Shown here: positions 61,640-64,000 of the stretch, in pieces
Layout of the letters: each line of letters starts with the position of its first letter
How positions within the stretch are numbered: the stretch's first letter is position 1
Assembly (NCBI GenBank): GCA_964607445.1
Contig: CAZSKN010000011.1
Span: forward strand, 1 to 64,000
Source: CALCKU01 sp964607445
Lineage (GTDB): Bacteria; Pseudomonadota; Alphaproteobacteria; Caulobacterales; Maricaulaceae
DNA length: 64,000 bases
Direction of reading: 5' to 3'
The notes under the pieces: model-generated
What the model was told of the DNA's origin: nothing
The model's input: the letters and a program-made list of their open reading frames with translations, nothing else
The model's database searches: none
Program-made: the position numbers and the translations under genes

Positions 61640-64000
61640 GTGACAGCAATATTCATGTTCATTTTCACATTTACACGTTTTGGCTTGACACTGGGTAGCC
61701 TGACCTTCCTAGCGCCGCTGACCTTGATCGGACTTTTCGCCCTTCCCTTTATTTGGTGGTTATTACGGGTCACACCGCCACGGCCTCAACGCGAGACCTT
61801 CCCGCCGCTGCGGATTTTGCAAGATGTCGTTACCGAAGAAGAAACCCCCAATAGTACGCCGTGGTGGCTTCTGCTTTTGCGCATGCTCATGATAGCGCTA
61901 TTGGCGATTGGATTGGCCCGCCCTATTCTAACGCAACCTGAAGGGGTCGACCAACGCCCGCTAACACTCATTATTGATAATGGATGGGACGCCGCCGTGA
62001 ATTGGGGCGCTATACTTAAAGACGCCGAAGCCCGGATTAATGATGCCCGGCGCAAAAATGTAGAGGTGTTATTGCTAACGACCGCGCCGTCACACGATGA
62101 TAATGCGCCGACGCAGCAGGCTGCGCCCGCATTTGGCCCGGCAGCGCGCGCCGTTAAAACCCTTAAAAGCCTGACCCCTGAAGCCGTAAACCCGGACCAT
62201 GCCAAACTTGGCAAAACACTCGATACACTTGATATTTCGACCAGCGAAGCCGTCTGGCTATCCTCGGGCTATGACTTTGGCACGGCAGATCACCTCGGCA
62301 AAGCCATGCGCCGCGCCGCCAGCGCGGAACGCCTCGCCCCGCTTGAAGACTCGCTTCCTCTCATGCCGGGGCGGGTGGAAGAAACAGCCGAAGGTCTAAG
62401 AAGTATATGGTGGCGCACCACACAAAATAGTTTGCGCCGTGCCACAGTAACAGTACATGGGCGCGGAGGGCGCGTATTAGAGCGCCAAGATATCACCTTT
62501 TCTGCGGGGTCACTTACGGCCACGGCAGACTTTTCTTTGCCCGTCGAATTACGCCATCGCATCTCGGCCTTGCGCGTTTCCGGTCAAAGTGCCGCCGGAT
62601 CGGTAAAATTACTGGATGATAGCTGGTCACGACCTTTGATCGGCTTGTTAAACACAGGCGATGATACAGGCAGCCCGCTATTATCAGAGGCCTTTTACAC
62701 CGAAACGGCGCTTTCGCCCTATGCCGATATTTTTTCCGGTCAGCTCCAAGATTTATTGCCTGTTGCGCCGTCAATTATCATTATGCCGGACGCGGACAGG
62801 GTCGAGTCGGCCCAATTAAAAGAGTTCGTGGAAACCGGCGGGCTGCTTATCCGCTTTGCCGGGCCGAAATTGGCCAAGCGCCGGGATAGTCTTTTACCTG
62901 TAGCCCTGCGTGACGGCGGACGAGCGCTTGGCGGCGCCTTAACATGGGAAGATCCGCAAAATCTTGCAAACTTTACCGCAGGCAGCCCGTTTTTTGGTCT
63001 TACGGTGCCCCAAGATTTCCGTGTAAAACGTCAAGTCATGGCAGAACCCGGTGCCGATACAGATACAAAAACCTGGGCGCGTCTGGAAGACGGGTCGCCC
63101 ATTGTAACATCGGCGACGCGTGGCTTGGGCCGGATTGTTTTGTTTCATGTGACCGCAGGGCCCGAATGGTCAAATTTAGCTTTCGGTGGCCTCTATGTTG
63201 ACATGCTCAGGCGGCTATTGCCACTAGCGCGTGCCCGTTCTGTCCAAAATATTGAAACCCAAGGAGATTGGGTCGCGGATCGTATTTTAACAGGTTTCGG
63301 ACAGTTAGAACCTCCCGGCCCTCAGGTCAGCACGATTGCCAATGCAGATTTTGATACCGCTGAAGTGTCCTTGCAAACCCCGCCCGGCCTCTATCGTCAG
63401 GGCACGCAAAGACAAGCCTTGAACATGGTCGACACGCCTGAAGACATCGGTGTGATCGGCCCCTTACCCGGTGTAAAGACCGGACGTTATGGCGAAACAA
63501 CACAGCGTTTTATAAGTGGATGGCTTTTAGGGCTTGCTCTGGCATTTCTGACATTGGATGTCTGTGTAGCCCTTCTTATTTCCGGGCGTTTGTCGAATTT
63601 ACATTGGAGGAAATTTCGTGAAATTTCCGTAACGCGAGTTCCCATGGCGCTGCTGATAACCGGGCTTGTACTGGGTTTAAGCCCCGCCGATGACGCGCAC
63701 GCGCAAACCGTGTCATCAAAATCAACAGATACGGCCGCTATCGCCCCTGCCTTGGGTTTACATCTTGCCTATATTGAAACGGGAAATGCCCGCATAGATG
63801 ACCTCAGCCACGCCGCCTTAACCGGATTAGTTAAAGCGCTGGGCGAACGCACAACAATTGAAGCGTCAGGCGTCAGAGCTGTTGTTCCCGGTCAAGATGA
63901 CTTGGTATATTATCCATTTTTATATTTCCCTGTTAGACGGGACGCAGCCGCACTTTCAGCCCAAGCCAGTAACGCACTTAATGCCTATATGGCCAGTGGC
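61640..64000 (+). CDS. BatA/DUF4159 membrane protein, 3' end outside the window
   Basis: The frame from GTG 61640 (preceded by GGGAGG) is open for 787 codons to the window edge. The N-terminal part has the BatA-type sequence FLAPLTLIGLFALPFIWWLL followed by TPPRPQRETFPPLRIL and a second helix (WWLLLLRMLMIALLAIGLA). A periplasmic region with glutamine amidotransferase-like beta strands follows (SIIIMPDADRVESAQL), a helix near 63520-63590, another at 63640-63680 and the beginning of a DUF4159 domain (LNAYMASG). The MoxR-DUF58-DUF4159 order is typical in alphaproteobacteria. The protein is unfinished at the right edge. Confidence 0.87.
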   Translation, partial: MTAIFMFIFTFTRFGLTLGSLTFLAPLTLIGLFALPFIWWLLRVTPPRPQRETFPPLRILQDVVTEEETPNSTPWWLLLLRMLMIALLAIGLARPILTQPEGVDQRPLTLIIDNGWDAAVNWGAILKDAEARINDARRKNVEVLLLTTAPSHDDNAPTQQAAPAFGPAARAVKTLKSLTPEAVNPDHAKLGKTLDTLDISTSEAVWLSSGYDFGTADHLGKAMRRAASAERLAPLEDSLPLMPGRVEETAEGLRSIWWRTTQNSLRRATVTVHGRGGRVLERQDITFSAGSLTATADFSLPVELRHRISALRVSGQSAAGSVKLLDDSWSRPLIGLLNTGDDTGSPLLSEAFYTETALSPYADIFSGQLQDLLPVAPSIIIMPDADRVESAQLKEFVETGGLLIRFAGPKLAKRRDSLLPVALRDGGRALGGALTWEDPQNLANFTAGSPFFGLTVPQDFRVKRQVMAEPGADTDTKTWARLEDGSPIVTSATRGLGRIVLFHVTAGPEWSNLAFGGLYVDMLRRLLPLARARSVQNIETQGDWVADRILTGFGQLEPPGPQVSTIANADFDTAEVSLQTPPGLYRQGTQRQALNMVDTPEDIGVIGPLPGVKTGRYGETTQRFISGWLLGLALAFLTLDVCVALLISGRLSNLHWRKFREISVTRVPMALLITGLVLGLSPADDAHAQTVSSKSTDTAAIAPALGLHLAYIETGNARIDDLSHAALTGLVKALGERTTIEASGVRAVVPGQDDLVYYPFLYFPVRRDAAALSAQASNALNAYMASG

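Noticed and set aside
1..64000. CRISPR arrays, insertion sequences, prophage genes
   Set aside because: No regularly spaced repeats with unique spacers, no transposase or integrase frames, and no phage structural genes were seen.

Overview
The window looks like chromosomal DNA of an alphaproteobacterium near the Caulobacterales/Maricaulales (Hyphomonadaceae- or Robiginitomaculum-like). The evidence is gene content: a ChvG-ChvI two-component pair beside EIIA(Man) and HPr, an ATP12-type F1 assembly chaperone, a hemC-hemD-mitofilin-HemY block, DUF1285-NUDIX-CCA opposite MoxR-DUF58-DUF4159, and perfect CtrA-type boxes (TTAA-N7-TTAA) in intergenic DNA. Base composition is moderate by eye, lower than Caulobacter. 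Genus is inference. I see no prophage, insertion sequence, CRISPR array or rRNA.

Layout. 1-4000: a cut tRNA-Leu(GAG), lipB, two DUF805 membrane proteins, a GH5 glycosidase and an OsmC protein. 3761-12001: the block ATP12, HAD phosphatase, rluC, crcB, rarA and degP, all on the minus strand, with a large DUF1508 envelope protein between crcB and rarA. The ATP12 gene holds a 9-bp coding minisatellite interrupted by a 100-N assembly gap. 12106-14830: small hypothetical genes, a class V aminotransferase and what looks like a deletion scar of two divergent genes. 14940-19447: fba-pgk-gap, DUF4164-zapA and an HU gene with a CtrA box. 19731-29603: an oxidoreductase, a serine hydrolase, a class II aldolase, galM, a type I secretion ABC/HlyD pair and lptD. 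29632-35392: ferredoxin reductase, a mannose-1-phosphate guanylyltransferase, and the regulatory group TonB-like lipoprotein/HPr/EIIA/ChvG/ChvI without hprK. 35764-42065: YggT, HemY-like, mitofilin-like, hemD, hemC, tsaD and YciI.

42227-51270 is the most unusual part. A 1167-residue protein joins a cytoplasmic coiled coil, one membrane helix, a peptidoglycan-binding-like domain and a TonB-type C-terminus; two perfect DnaA boxes lie in front of it. Its upstream neighbour is a pure coiled-coil protein with a perfect CtrA box. Next come a GT-C-like membrane glycosyltransferase and, divergently, a coupled operon of a GT2 polyprenyl-phosphate-type glycosyltransferase, a methyltransferase and a small drug-resistance-type (SMR) carrier. 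Together these could make, flip and transfer a lipid-linked sugar.

51392-64000: an iron-type alcohol dehydrogenase with a thioesterase, a 380-bp gene-poor stretch, an acyl-CoA synthetase, a DUF350/trypsin-like/extensin-like group, CCA-adding enzyme/NUDIX/DUF1285, and MoxR/DUF58/BatA-DUF4159, the last open at the right edge.
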